Below, piece after piece: positions 12,363 through 22,917 of a stretch of DNA of 64,000 nt. Origin of the DNA: Sipunculus nudus. Its lineage: Eukaryota > Annelida > Sipuncula > Golfingiida > Sipunculidae. The position numbers were made by a program, and so were the translations under genes. The stretch lies in assembly GCA_026874595.1 (NCBI GenBank), contig CM049306.1:50788019-50852018 (forward strand), in the 5' to 3' direction. Positions within the stretch are counted from its first letter, which is position 1, and each line of letters starts with the position of its first letter. The notes beneath the pieces were generated by a model that had not been told where the DNA came from, did no database searches, and saw only the letters and a program-made list of their open reading frames with translations.

Positions 12363-12750
12363 GTTGACAAAGAGAACATTTAGTCTTTACTATATTGCAT
12401 GGAGTCAAATAAATTGTAGGAAGATTATATGTGTCATGGTAGGGTTGCTTTGTCTAGCGGATCCGGATGAGAGCGTTATTTGTAATTTTTGCAACTCCTT
12501 TCAAGAGGATATTTTGTGTCATGTCTTCACTGATTGTCCATCATTTATATCAGAGAGAGACATTATGTGGAGAAATATTTATGATCAAATTGAATTTACC
12601 AAAGCATCAGCCTTATATAATTTACCTGACCATAAATTTGTGGATGTATGTTTTGGTCTTCAAGATAGCCTATTTAACGGATATGAGGACTATTGTAAAT
12701 TTTTGCTAATTATATTTCAGTCAGTTAGAAATATTATTCGAACAACATAA
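12330..12750 (+). pseudogene. LINE ORF2 C-terminal end with CCHC zinc knuckle
   Basis: Continues the reverse transcriptase in a different frame (open 12277-12750, TAA at 12748). It contains CNFC, then HVFTDCP: Cys codons at 12481 and 12490, His at 12520 and Cys at 12535, spacing C-x2-C-x9-H-x4-C. Such knuckles terminate many LINE ORF2 proteins and probably bind nucleic acid. Its last ~50 codons are the start of the unit repeated in the 3' region. Confidence 0.8.
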
Positions 12751-13620
12751 CGAGCATAGTTTTCAGTTCTCAAGTTGCTATTGTCTTATTAGACAACAGT
12801 TAGTATTTTAATATAACACTGCACATTGTATATTTTAGGACCAGTCATTTATTTTTATTTTCTATCGGCTAGCTTAAAAAACTCAATTTACCATTAGCCT
12901 TATGTAGCTTACCCGACCATAACATTGTGGATATATGTTTTGATCTCCAAGATAGCCTGTTTAGTGGGTTTGAGGAATATTGTAGATTCCCTTTGCCTAT
13001 TGTATTTTAGTCAAAAATAATGTTCAAAGTACATTATGAGGAGGTCTTTAGTGATTAAGCTGCGATTTATTTATTTATTATTATTATTTTTTTTTTTTTT
13101 ATACAGTTAACATTTTAATATAGCACCAGACTTTGAATATCTTATGACTAAATATTTAATTTAGTTATTTGCTTAGAGCATAAAATTGAATTACATATAG
13201 TATCAGCCTTATATATCTTACCTTACCACAAATTTATGGATTTATGCTTTGGTCTTCAAGACAGACTATTGAACGGATATGAGGAATATTGTATTTTTCT
13301 GATAATTATATCTCAGTCAGTTAGAAACATTATTCGATTTACATTTTCAGTTATCAAGTTTTTTTCCTAGACAATAGTTAACATCTTAATATAGCACTGC
13401 ACTTTGTATATTTTATGACTAAATATTTAGTTTGGTTATTTGCTAAACGCATAGAATTGAATTTACTATAGCATTGACCTTATATAGTTTATTAGACCAT
13501 AATCTTATATATAAATATTTTGGTCCTTCAGACAGCCCATTTAACTATTATATCTTCATATAGCTTTGCGCTTTGTATATTTTATGATTAGATATTTGAA
13601 CCTTTTATATCTATCTGTAT
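12601..13620 (+). repeat. Four diverged tandem copies of the LINE 3' module
   Basis: The end of ORF2 plus the adjoining 3' region recurs four times, with CCTTATATA-type anchors at 12611, 12897, 13206 and 13478 (spacings of about 286, 309 and 272 bp). Each copy carries versions of GACCATAAATTTGTGGATG, GGTCTTCAAGATAGCC and the later TAATATAGCACTGCACTTTG. Copies 2 to 4 are progressively decayed and no longer coding. Confidence 0.75.
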
Positions 13621-14050
13621 ATATTTTCTAATTAGATCTTATTTCTTTCTCTGTTTGCTCACGATGCATGTATCTTGTACCTTATATGTACTGAATGGTT
13701 GTACTCTCTTCTTGCCGAGGAGGAAATAAAGAATCAATCAATCAATCAATCAATCACCATTCTACTACTGCTTATTACTGCTGTCATTGCATTCATATTT
13801 GCTCAAATATATCACAATTTTCAACCCCTCCTAAATAAATAAAAAATAAACCACTTTATTTGACTCTATTAATCCATCAGTTAGGTAATTTCATTTATCA
13901 TTTACTCACATATTACATTACATTCCTTTATAATAGCCCAACATGTACATGATATTCATAAGCTTTATCGACTCGATATAGTATCACAGTGGAGAAACAT
14001 TTATAGTCCAATCACGATCAGCTGAGCACCGTGACCCATGGGTCCCTTGT

Positions 14051-17000
14051 TTTAGCAAACCTGTGAGCTTATGCAATGGTGTGGTGTCAACCAGCGTCTG
14101 TACATTTACCCATACTATCTTGTAAACAGCAAGAGTTAGCATCACAAAATTTTATGCAAAAAATTAGTCATCTGAAAAAAATTCTATCGGATTTTGCTTA
14201 TTTTTTTGGCTAACTGCATTTTCTTAGATTTTATAGGGAAAAAGCTAAAAAAGCTTTAAAAATCTTCTTCTCCGAAACTGTCAAGACAAATTGTCCAATA
14301 TTTCACAGAAATGATCCCTGGAACAATCTCTCTCAATTTTGTTCGAATGGCTTAAGTTCCATGATTTTTGGCAGAGTTACAGCTAGTTGAACTAGCTAGT
14401 TGAACTAACTGTCAAAAAAAGCATACTAAAATTACAATCATAGAAACTGCTGGAGCTATCATCACCAAATTTTATGCCAATGTTGGTCACATGAATCATA
14501 TATGAAATTGAGGTATTGATGGCGCCACCTGCTTCGGCCTTTTTTAGTACGGGGGTCATCAGTGCCCGTATCACACTTACAACTACAAAAAACTTTCTGA
14601 AGTTTGTTCAAATGGTTACAGTTTAGTGACTTTTGGCTGAATTACAGGAAGCTTAATTTAGTCATATGCCATAACAGCCCATTTTAGCTCAGTGGCTACA
14701 AAGATCTTCTTCTAAAAAACCACTGCACCAAATTCTTAAATCTCACACATTAATTATCCTTAGATGTTGATAATTCAAGTTTGTTCAAATGGTTTTGGTT
14801 CAGTGATTTTTGGCTGAGTTATGGGAAGCTTAACTTAGCCATTTTGCTTTATTTTCCCATATGAGTTATAAACCTGCAAAACCTTTTTTGACTGATGCAA
14901 CTGAGGCCAATTTGTTTAATATTTTACAAGAATAATCCTCTGAATAATTCTTACAATAATTGACTTTTATGGTTCAAAAGAATGAATTTTGGCTGAATAA
15001 TAAAGATTGAATTGAGTCATTTTACCATATATGTTAGCTGTGTGAAGAAGATACATCTAGCCTGGAACCAGTTTATCAGCATCCATTTCATCATGCCTCC
15101 AGATATTTAGATTTCACGTTATCTATGGTTAATATTGACAAGAATGTTTTTTAAAAACTTTAAAAAAATGAAGATTTATGATTTTAGATATTCCTCATGC
15201 CAGGCAATGTTTACAATCACAGGTATACATTAACCCATACTATTTCGAAAGTGACTGGAGCTAGCATCATGAAATTTAATGCAAAAAATTAGCCATCTGA
15301 AAAAATCTGCATTTTCTCATATTTTAGAGAGAAAAAGCTAAAAAACCTGTAAAAATCTTCTCCTCAGAAATGGTCAAACCAATTTGTTCAATATTTCACA
15401 GAAATAATCTTTTATACCATCTCTCTCAAGTTTATTCAAATGGTTTAAGTTCGGTGAATTTTGGCCGAATTACAGGAAGTTGAACTTAGTCATCTGTCCA
15501 AAAAAGCATACTAAAATGATGATCTCAGAAACAGCCAGAGCTATCATCAACAAATTTTATGTCAGTGTTGATCACATGAGTCATATATGAAATTCAGGTT
15601 TTGGTGATGCCACCTGCATTGACATATTTTTGTAAGGGGGTCATTGTTCATCTGTATATCAACCCATAATTTCTTAGGAATAGCAGGAGCTTCAGTCCCC
15701 AGATTTTATGCAATAATCTGTCACATATCAAACGGTGTGGGATTCAGCTTATTTTTTGCTCTCTGCTTTTACTTAGATTTTATAGGGGAAAAGCTGAAAA
15801 ACCTTTAAAAGTCTTCTTGTAAACGGTCCAGCTAAATTGTTCAATATTTTACAGAAATGATACCAGGGGCAATGGTATGCATTTGATGAATTTTAGTGGA
15901 GTTAAACGAATTTGAACAGTCATTTGGCCAAGTAAGGATACTGACATAGTTATCTCAGAAATGACAGAAGCTAGCATTACCAAGTATTTTGCAAATGTTG
16001 TTCACATGACTCATATTTTAAGTTGCAGATTTTGTGGTGCCACCTACATTGACCTGTTTTTATGGGCAAAAACCTCATAATTTTAGCCTCTTTCAGCTTA
16101 AAATGTTTATGATGAAACTGTCAAGTTAAATCATTCAATTTTTCAAAAGAATTATCCTAGGACATGGTTCTTTCAATCATATAAGAAAAGCTTAAGTTGG
16201 TCTTATGGCCATTATTATTAAATATTACAAAATTATTGTTTCAATTATAACTTCTGTAACATTGCAAAAAAAAATATTCTTAGATGGCCTTTGTTCAAGT
16301 TTACTTGAATGATTTTTGGCAGAATTATTGGACCTTTAACAATGAAAGAACTGCATCTTTTATTATTCTAGATATTTAAAAAAGTTTATGAATATTTCAG
16401 CTTGTAAAAAAGCATTTTAGCCAAAGTCTTTCAGTATGTGTAAACAGATTTACCAACAGGCCAAGATTGTGTCTGTATATTTAAATTGGTTAAGAAACTG
16501 CCAACTGTTTCAGATTTGGCAATAGATCAGGAGTTCATTATGTGCAGCCAGTTATAGGTCAACAGTTCAATCAGTGCAGCCAAGCACAAGGCATGTGATC
16601 ACCTCATGGGTGACATGTGAACACCTCATGAGCACCATGTGATCACCGCATGGGTGTCATGCCCCTCAGGGCTGCCTGTGGAGCCTATCTATTTATAGCT
16701 TTGGCAGACTGCCAACTATATCATATTGGACAAAAAGACAATAGTTCACCCAGTCTAGCCAGGTGCAGATCATGAGTTCACTCAATGCAGTAGCCTGAGT
16801 CAACAAATTTTTCACAGTTCACTCTAAGCCTGATCAGCCCCATGCATCAGATTCAAGGTAAGTTTGATGTATTGGCCTGATATTTTGACCTGTCTATGTG
16901 TCTTTGATGGCTTTCTCTTTCACAAGACAGGTGTCACCACCTACAATGACATTTGCACAGTGTGTGACTTTTGTGTCTTTTGTTTAGAGGAATTTGATAT

Positions 17001-17082
17001 ATCATCCTGAAATTTTTGCATATGTATACCTTTCGAATAGCTTTGTTGTATACAAGACTGGTGGTGCCACCTACAATAATTT
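14051..17082 (+). mobile_element. Gamma-family element, copy 1
   Basis: It starts AGCAAACCTGTGAGCTTATG immediately after the right end of A2, and the same start recurs at 42650, 46355 and 63965. The body has loosely repeated units (AAGCTAAAAAAGCTTTAAAAATC, GATTTTTGGC..GAGTTA) and variants of the palindromic box at 14518, 15606, 16031, 16928 and 17059. There is no coding gene. Its right end abuts the left end of A3. Confidence 0.6.
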
Positions 17083-20022
17083 TTAGCTCAGCTGACTGTA
17101 AGTCATTTGAGCTATAGCGATCACTCTTTGTCTGTCGTCCGTCTGTCTGTCCGTCTGTCCTTTAACCAGGCACAAATCGTAACCACTGAACCTAGAATCT
17201 TGTTACCTAAGATTCTGAGAGGTCCATAAAAATTCTCCTTTGAAACCAGAAATTAGGTCTCTGTTACCCATATTCTACGAGCTATGAGGCCCCAAAGTAC
17301 CCCTCAGAATAGTAAAAAATTTCATACAAAAACTTCAACACCTCATTAACTACATCACTGATGGTCATGATTTTTGGCATACATATTAATCATGGAGTGT
17401 TTCATCAGTTTCTGCAGACTGGTGGCGCCAACTGTATTTTTCAATTCTTTACGAATTGTTTTCTCTATATTTGAGACCTTTAAATATGTGAACATCTGTT
17501 TACAGGGCACAAATTGTAAAGACTGGACCTTGAATCTTCATTCTTGACACTTTGAGAGACCTATGAAATGTCTACATGGAAACCTGAAATTAGGTCTCTG
17601 TTACCCATATCCTTCTAGCTGTGGGGCTCCCAGTTACCCCCCAGAATAATGAAAAATTTGATAAAAACAAACTGTAACATCTCATTAACTAAAAAAACTG
17701 ATGGTCTTGATTTGCGGCATAGATATTGATCATGAGATGTTCCATCAGTTCCTGCAGACTGGTGGCGCCACCTGTATTTTTACGATTTTTTTACAAATAT
17801 CTTTTCTCTAATTTTCAGACCTTTAAAAATGTGAACATCTGTTAACATGGCTTAAATCGTATGGACTGGACCTAGAATCTTTATTCTTGACACAGTGAGA
17901 GACCTATGAAAAGTCTCCATGGAAGCCAGAAATTAGGTCTCTATTTACCCATATCTTTTGAGCTATTGGGCCCCAAAGTACCCCCCCGAATAGTCAAAAA
18001 TTTCATACAAAAACTTCAATATCTCATTAACTACATCACTGATGGTCATGATTTTTGGCATACATATTGATCATGAGATGTTTCATCAGTTTCTGCAGTC
18101 TAGTGGCGCCACCTATATTTTTTGATACTTAATGAATTGTTTTCTCTATTTTTGAGGTCTTTAAAAATGTGAACATCTGTTAACAGGTCACAAATGGTCA
18201 AGACTGGACCTAGAATCTTCATTCTTGACACAGTGAGAGACCTATGAAAAGTCTCCATGGAAACCTGAAATCAGGTCTCTGTTACCCATATCCTTTGAGC
18301 TATGGCACTCCAAAGTACATCTCAGAATAATGGAAAAGTTGATACAAAACTGTAGTATCGAACACCTAATGCAGAGATCACCATAATTGTTTGCATGGAT
18401 ATTGATCATGGAATGTTTCATCAGTTTCTGCAGACTGGTGGCACCACCTGTATTTGTTCAGCTTTTTTAGCTCAGCTGACTGTCATCTGAGCTATAGCGA
18501 TCATTCTTTGTCCGTTGTCTGTCCGGCCGTCAGGCCGTCTGTCTGTTAACAGGGCATAAATCGTAACCGCTGGACCTAGAATCTTCTTACTTTACATCCA
18601 GAGAGGTCCATAAAAAATCTCCTTGGAAACCTGGAATTAGGTCTCTGTTACCCATATCCTTTGAGCTATGGGGCCCCAAAGTACCCCCCTGAATAGTCAA
18701 AAATTTCATACAAAAACTTCAATATCTCATTAACTACATCACTGATGGTCGTGATTTTTGGCATACATATTGATCATGAGATGTTCCATCAGTTCCTGCA
18801 GACTGGTGGTGCCACCTGTATTTTTCAATTTTTTAGGAATTTTTTTCTCTATTTTTGAGACCTTTAAAAATGTGGACATCCGTCAACAGGGCACAAATCG
18901 TAAAGACTGGACCTAGAATCTTCATTCTAAACATTCTGAGAGACCTATGAAAAGTCTCCATGGAAACCAGAAATTAGGTCTCTGTTACCCATATCCTTTG
19001 AGCAGTGGGGCTCTCAATTACCCCCCAGAATAATGGAAAATTTGATAAAAAAAAACTCCACCATCTCAGTTACTACAACACTAATGGTCATGACTTTTGT
19101 TATACATATTGATCAAGAGGTGTTCCATCAGTTCCTGCAGACTGGTGGAGCCATCTGTTTTATTTCAAATTTTTACAATTTTTTTTTCTCTATTTTTGAG
19201 ATTCAAAAGATGCAGTCATCTGTTAACTGGGCACAAATCGTAACAACTGGATCTAGAATCTTCTATCTTGACATGCGGGGAGGCCCATGAAAAGTCTCCT
19301 TGAAAACCTGGAATTAGGTCTCTGTTACCCAGATTCTTCAAAGCTATGGGGCTCTGAAGTACCCCCCAGAATAATGAAAATTTGATACAAAAGCTGAAGT
19401 ATCTGAACAACAAATGCAGAGATCACCATAATTGTTTACATGGATATTGATCATGGAGTGTTTCATCAGTTTCTGCAGACTGGTGGCACCACCTGTATTT
19501 GTTTGTTTTTTTACGATTTTTTTTCTATTTTTGAGACCTTTAAAGATATGAACATCTGTTTACAGGGCACAAATCATGACAGCTGGACCTAGTATCTTCA
19601 TTCTTGACACACAGGGACACCCATGAAAAGTCTCCATGGAAACCTGAAACTTAGGTCTCTGTTACCCATATCCTTTAAGCTGTATGGCTCCAAAATACCC
19701 CCATAATAATGAAAAATTTGATACAGAAGCTGAAGTATCTGAACAAGTAATGCAGGGATCACCACGATTCTTTGCATGGATATTGATCATAAAGTGTTTT
19801 TATTAGTTTCTGCAGACTGGTGGAGCCACCTGTATTCTTTTTAAAGTTTATGCATTTTTTCTCTATTTTTGAGATATATAAATACAGACACAATCTTTGC
19901 CTGTTTTTTTATCTGTTTGATGCTTCAGTTAAATGGGTATATACTACCATTCAGATGATAAAATTTCCTTTTGCGAATCTCTTCCCAGTCAGCTGAGCGT
20001 TATGACCCATGGGTCACTTGTT
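17083..20022 (+). mobile_element. A-family copy A3 with a 338-bp internal tandem array (beta)
   Basis: Left end TTTTTAGCTCAGCTGACTG at 17083, right end CAGCTGAGCG with hairpin GACCCATGGGTC (20004-20015) and ACTTGTT. Inside are eight tandem units, with the palindromic box at 17421, 17761, 18102, 18437, 18805, 19144, 19482 and 19819. The period is about 338 bp except 18437 to 18805 (368 bp), where a second left end (18466) with GTCCG repeats is embedded. That suggests a fusion of two copies. Only 17761 has the exact palindrome. No coding gene. Confidence 0.75.
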
Positions 20023-20180
20023 AAAAGATTGTTATAATAATCCTAATGCTGCAAGTTCAAGGATATCAATTCACAAGGTCATTTGTTAAGGTCACAGGAC
20101 TGTTATCTGAAAAATTTCTTTAAAAATATCCTTAGAGACTAATTTAGCTGAGAGTCGAGACCCATGGGGCCCAAGTAGTG

Positions 20181-20366
20181 TTGTGTGCACCCATGCAAGA
20201 ATTTCAGCAGTGATATTTGTGTATTTGTTTCTTATTCAAAATGTTTAGTACTTGCATTGTTCATATACATGTTACACATACACTGAAAAGTAATGGTCCA
20301 GCATTGAAGCATTATACCTGGTGTATATCCCATTGAACAGGTTCGCATTAGGCCTGTAGGCCTTGT
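20181..20366 (+). mobile_element. Alpha element 3' end fragment
   Basis: Begins GTGTTGTGTGCACCCATGC and ends AGGCCTGTAGGCCT (20350-20363) plus TTGTTT, matching the alpha right ends at 1447, 32773 and 50326. Between this and A3, another decayed A-type right end is visible near 20146-20177 (GACCCATGG). Confidence 0.7.
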
Positions 20367-22337
20367 TTAGAGGGGGTATGCCTAGTCTGGGAGACTATTG
20401 GCCAGCTCAGATGTCAGAAATTTCTAGTTGATCATGTAATGAATATGCAAAAATAAGCTTATGATGGCACAATCAAGTTTGACCTACTTTCTCTTGGCTG
20501 TAATTGTCTTTTCTGATAAGTCATAAAGAATGTATTTTTAGTTATTCACACCATGTCAACAGTAGAGGAAGGGGGGGGGGGGGGGAATGAGTTTATTCCA
20601 GGTTCTATCCAGGAAAGGTTTTCAGTGAGCACAATAGTTTACATGCAGCATTATTGATCATGTGACTGGAACACTGGACAGGTTCTGGTTAAATGTACAA
20701 ACTCAAAATCAGGTGAAACTGTGATCTGTACTGTATTTCTGCCATACTGAAACCCTTAACCCTTTACTATTTGTATTTGGTTGTCACAAAACACCTCCTT
20801 ACTGTTCAGGTTAAATTTAAGTTTCTCACATTTTGAATTTTGACACACTGTATATAAATGTTATGATTAATAACCTGATAAGTTTTTGGTGGATCCTTAT
20901 GAAATTTTTAACACATTTTACAGAGATACCAAGCAAGAGATTTTTGACTTAATCAATCATAAATTTCACATATACCTATTAATAGAATAAGGTAAATTCA
21001 GGCAAGTATAGTGTCTTTGTTGTTTTAGCATATTTGTACATGAATGTCTGCAGTGTATCCATGTAAAGACATTATAGAATTTAGGACCAATAAGGGAATT
21101 ATTATCCACCGGTACCTGGATTATTGTCATGGAAGATCTAGGTAAAACAGGTTTATGAAATATGATTAAGATTATTTTAGTAATGTAGGTGTGAGTGTTG
21201 AATAAATTAGACAAAACCATATATGATTTGTTCCAAGAAATGTTTAAGAAAATTAATTGTTTATTTAACATGAAATATTATGTTGGTTTCAAATAAGGAT
21301 CAAATTGCCACATCCTACCTGTTCAAGTATGGAAAACAAATTGGACCAGGTGAACTTCAAAGAAATGTGGAAAAAAAGACACATTCACATATTTACTCAT
21401 CAGATATATATAAAACACAATGGAAAATCTCCAAAAGTCTGACAGAAAGATAAAATCTAACATTTCTACACGTGTTTCTCCCCTTGTAATGATTACTAAT
21501 AGATCGTTTTGGTACTCCTGGTAAAGCGTATATCACTTTTATGTTGCTTGTGACTGATCGAGTGCAGAAATCCCCGTCGCATTGCATTATGGTTATCCAG
21601 TGTCAAAACGATGTGAGACGTCTTGTCTTAAGACATAAGCAAAAATTCTTGATTTTGAGTAACTAAAGTTAATTGAACAATATTTTATATTTATTTTGTT
21701 CAAAACATATTCTGAAACTTTTCAAAGCACAATGTCTATCGAGCGGCTAGTTCGACAGCTGCCATCTTGAATATTGATGACATCGCTCGTCCTTCATAAC
21801 AGGCAACATAAACATAGAAGATGTCTAAAGGAATGTGAAATATTCACATTTTAAGTACAGAATGATAATAATTTAGATAGATACCAATCTTTTGTGGAAG
21901 TTTGTTATGGTTTATTGTCATAATAATGTGATATGTTCAGTTGAAACATCGCGTTTTTTGACATACCAGGTGTATCTTGCCAACGCCATTCAACCAACTG
22001 GCTTCCAAACAGTCTTAATTAGAATTTCATTAATATTTATGAGAATTTCCCAGGTAAATGAATAAAAAATTATCAACTTTACACTAGGGGTATCCTTGAA
22101 CCATATAGAACCTAAATTAATTGTGTCTAACGTTAATTTAACCTCCAAGAACGAGCTAAAACTGGGAGTTTTTAGTGTCATATCTGAGGGCATTTTGGTG
22201 CGTTACTAACAGATGAGGGGATGTCATGTACGGGGCTTATAGTGGTCTATCAGATGTTAAAGTGTTAATGTGTCACTAGTGTTGTTTGCTGTTGGGGTAT
22301 ATAGTTCTTCATAAGTGGTATGTTTTATGCTTTGCAG
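20367..22337. other. Intron segment with little recognisable repeat
   Basis: No exon or element end is recognised. A poly-G run lies at about 20572-20585. Moderately AT-rich and apparently single-copy within the window. The short open frames here show no family features. Confidence 0.5.
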
Positions 22338-22509
22338 GTGTACAGTGGTCATATGTGGCCATATATGTCGTTTGTAGGATGGTTTTATGGCGCTAACCTC
22401 CCAAACCCAGTTAGTTCTTCTGGCAACAAAATGCTTGTGAGGCTTTGGGTTAATAGAGCTGGCGAAAACAAGGGCTTCAGCGCCCAGTACAGTTCAGATG
22501 AGAGTGCAG
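22338..22509 (+). CDS. CUB1, exon 2 of 2 (C-terminal half)
   Basis: Acceptor TATGCTTTGCAG at 22326-22337; donor GTAGGC at 22510. It enters in phase 0 and leaves in phase 1. It starts VYSGHMWPYM, equivalent to the CUB strand that reads '(L/I)Y(D/N)G' in other domains, and ends with PVSSSGNKMLVRLWV and KGFSAQYSS, the usual SSxN-M and GF-A-Y pattern. The tyrosine in GWFYG stands where CUB domains normally have the fourth cysteine, and the third cysteine is missing from the preceding exon. The final G plus TG of the next exon makes a Val codon before the CGG of CUB2. Confidence 0.88.
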
Positions 22510-22917
22510 GTAGGCCACATTGAATTACATTCAGATGAAGGGGCATTTTAAGTATATTTCTACTAAAAGACCCTCTTGAGTAATTTCTATCATCTGCAAT
22601 TCACTGCGATTTGTCAGGAAAGTTCTGTAACTGCAGTTTTCCATGGCAAAGTGACTTCTCTCAAATACACACCTCTCCTGATTTGCAACTTTTCATTGGA
22701 TAAATAAAGGAATAAACTTGAATAGTAATAAATATGTGGTTCAGCCTAAGGTTGTTTAGTTTCTTGGCAACTGATGTTAAATAACTTTCCTAATAGACAA
22801 CATCAGAATAGATAACTTCTGAACAGCCTTATTTTTATAAACATTTAAAGATAATAGGCTAAAATTGAATTTTGATGTATCAAAATAGGACCTCTGGTGA
22901 TTTTCTTGTTTTAGCCT

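Larger units (their letters stand above)
9331..13756 (+). mobile_element. Non-LTR retrotransposon (LINE), 5'-truncated, about 4.4 kb
   Basis: The element carries an apurinic-type endonuclease, a reverse transcriptase, a C-terminal CCHC knuckle, a long 3' region, an AATAAA at 13725-13730 and a tail of AATC repeats (13732-13756). Terminal short tandem repeats instead of poly(A) are usual for CR1/L2-like LINE groups; I do not assign a clade. The 5' junction is placed where similarity to the paralogous A-family copy (54690-54735) ends. The first endonuclease strand is missing, and two frameshifts disrupt the reading frame, so this copy is dead. Codon use is less AT-biased than the surroundings. 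Confidence 0.85.
6889..14050 (+). mobile_element. A-family copy A2, interrupted by a LINE
   Basis: Left end TTTTAGCTCAGCTGACTATA at about 6889; right end CAGCTGAGCACC with hairpin GACCCATGGGTC (14033-14044) and CCTTGTTTT. Internal sequence at 8280-9330 parallels 53640-54730 in copy A7. At about 9330 the parallel stops (shared text ...TAGAA) and LINE sequence begins, so a LINE inserted into this element. The material after the LINE (13757-14015) does not clearly resume the A7 parallel, so the region may be a composite of more than one A copy. Confidence 0.55.
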
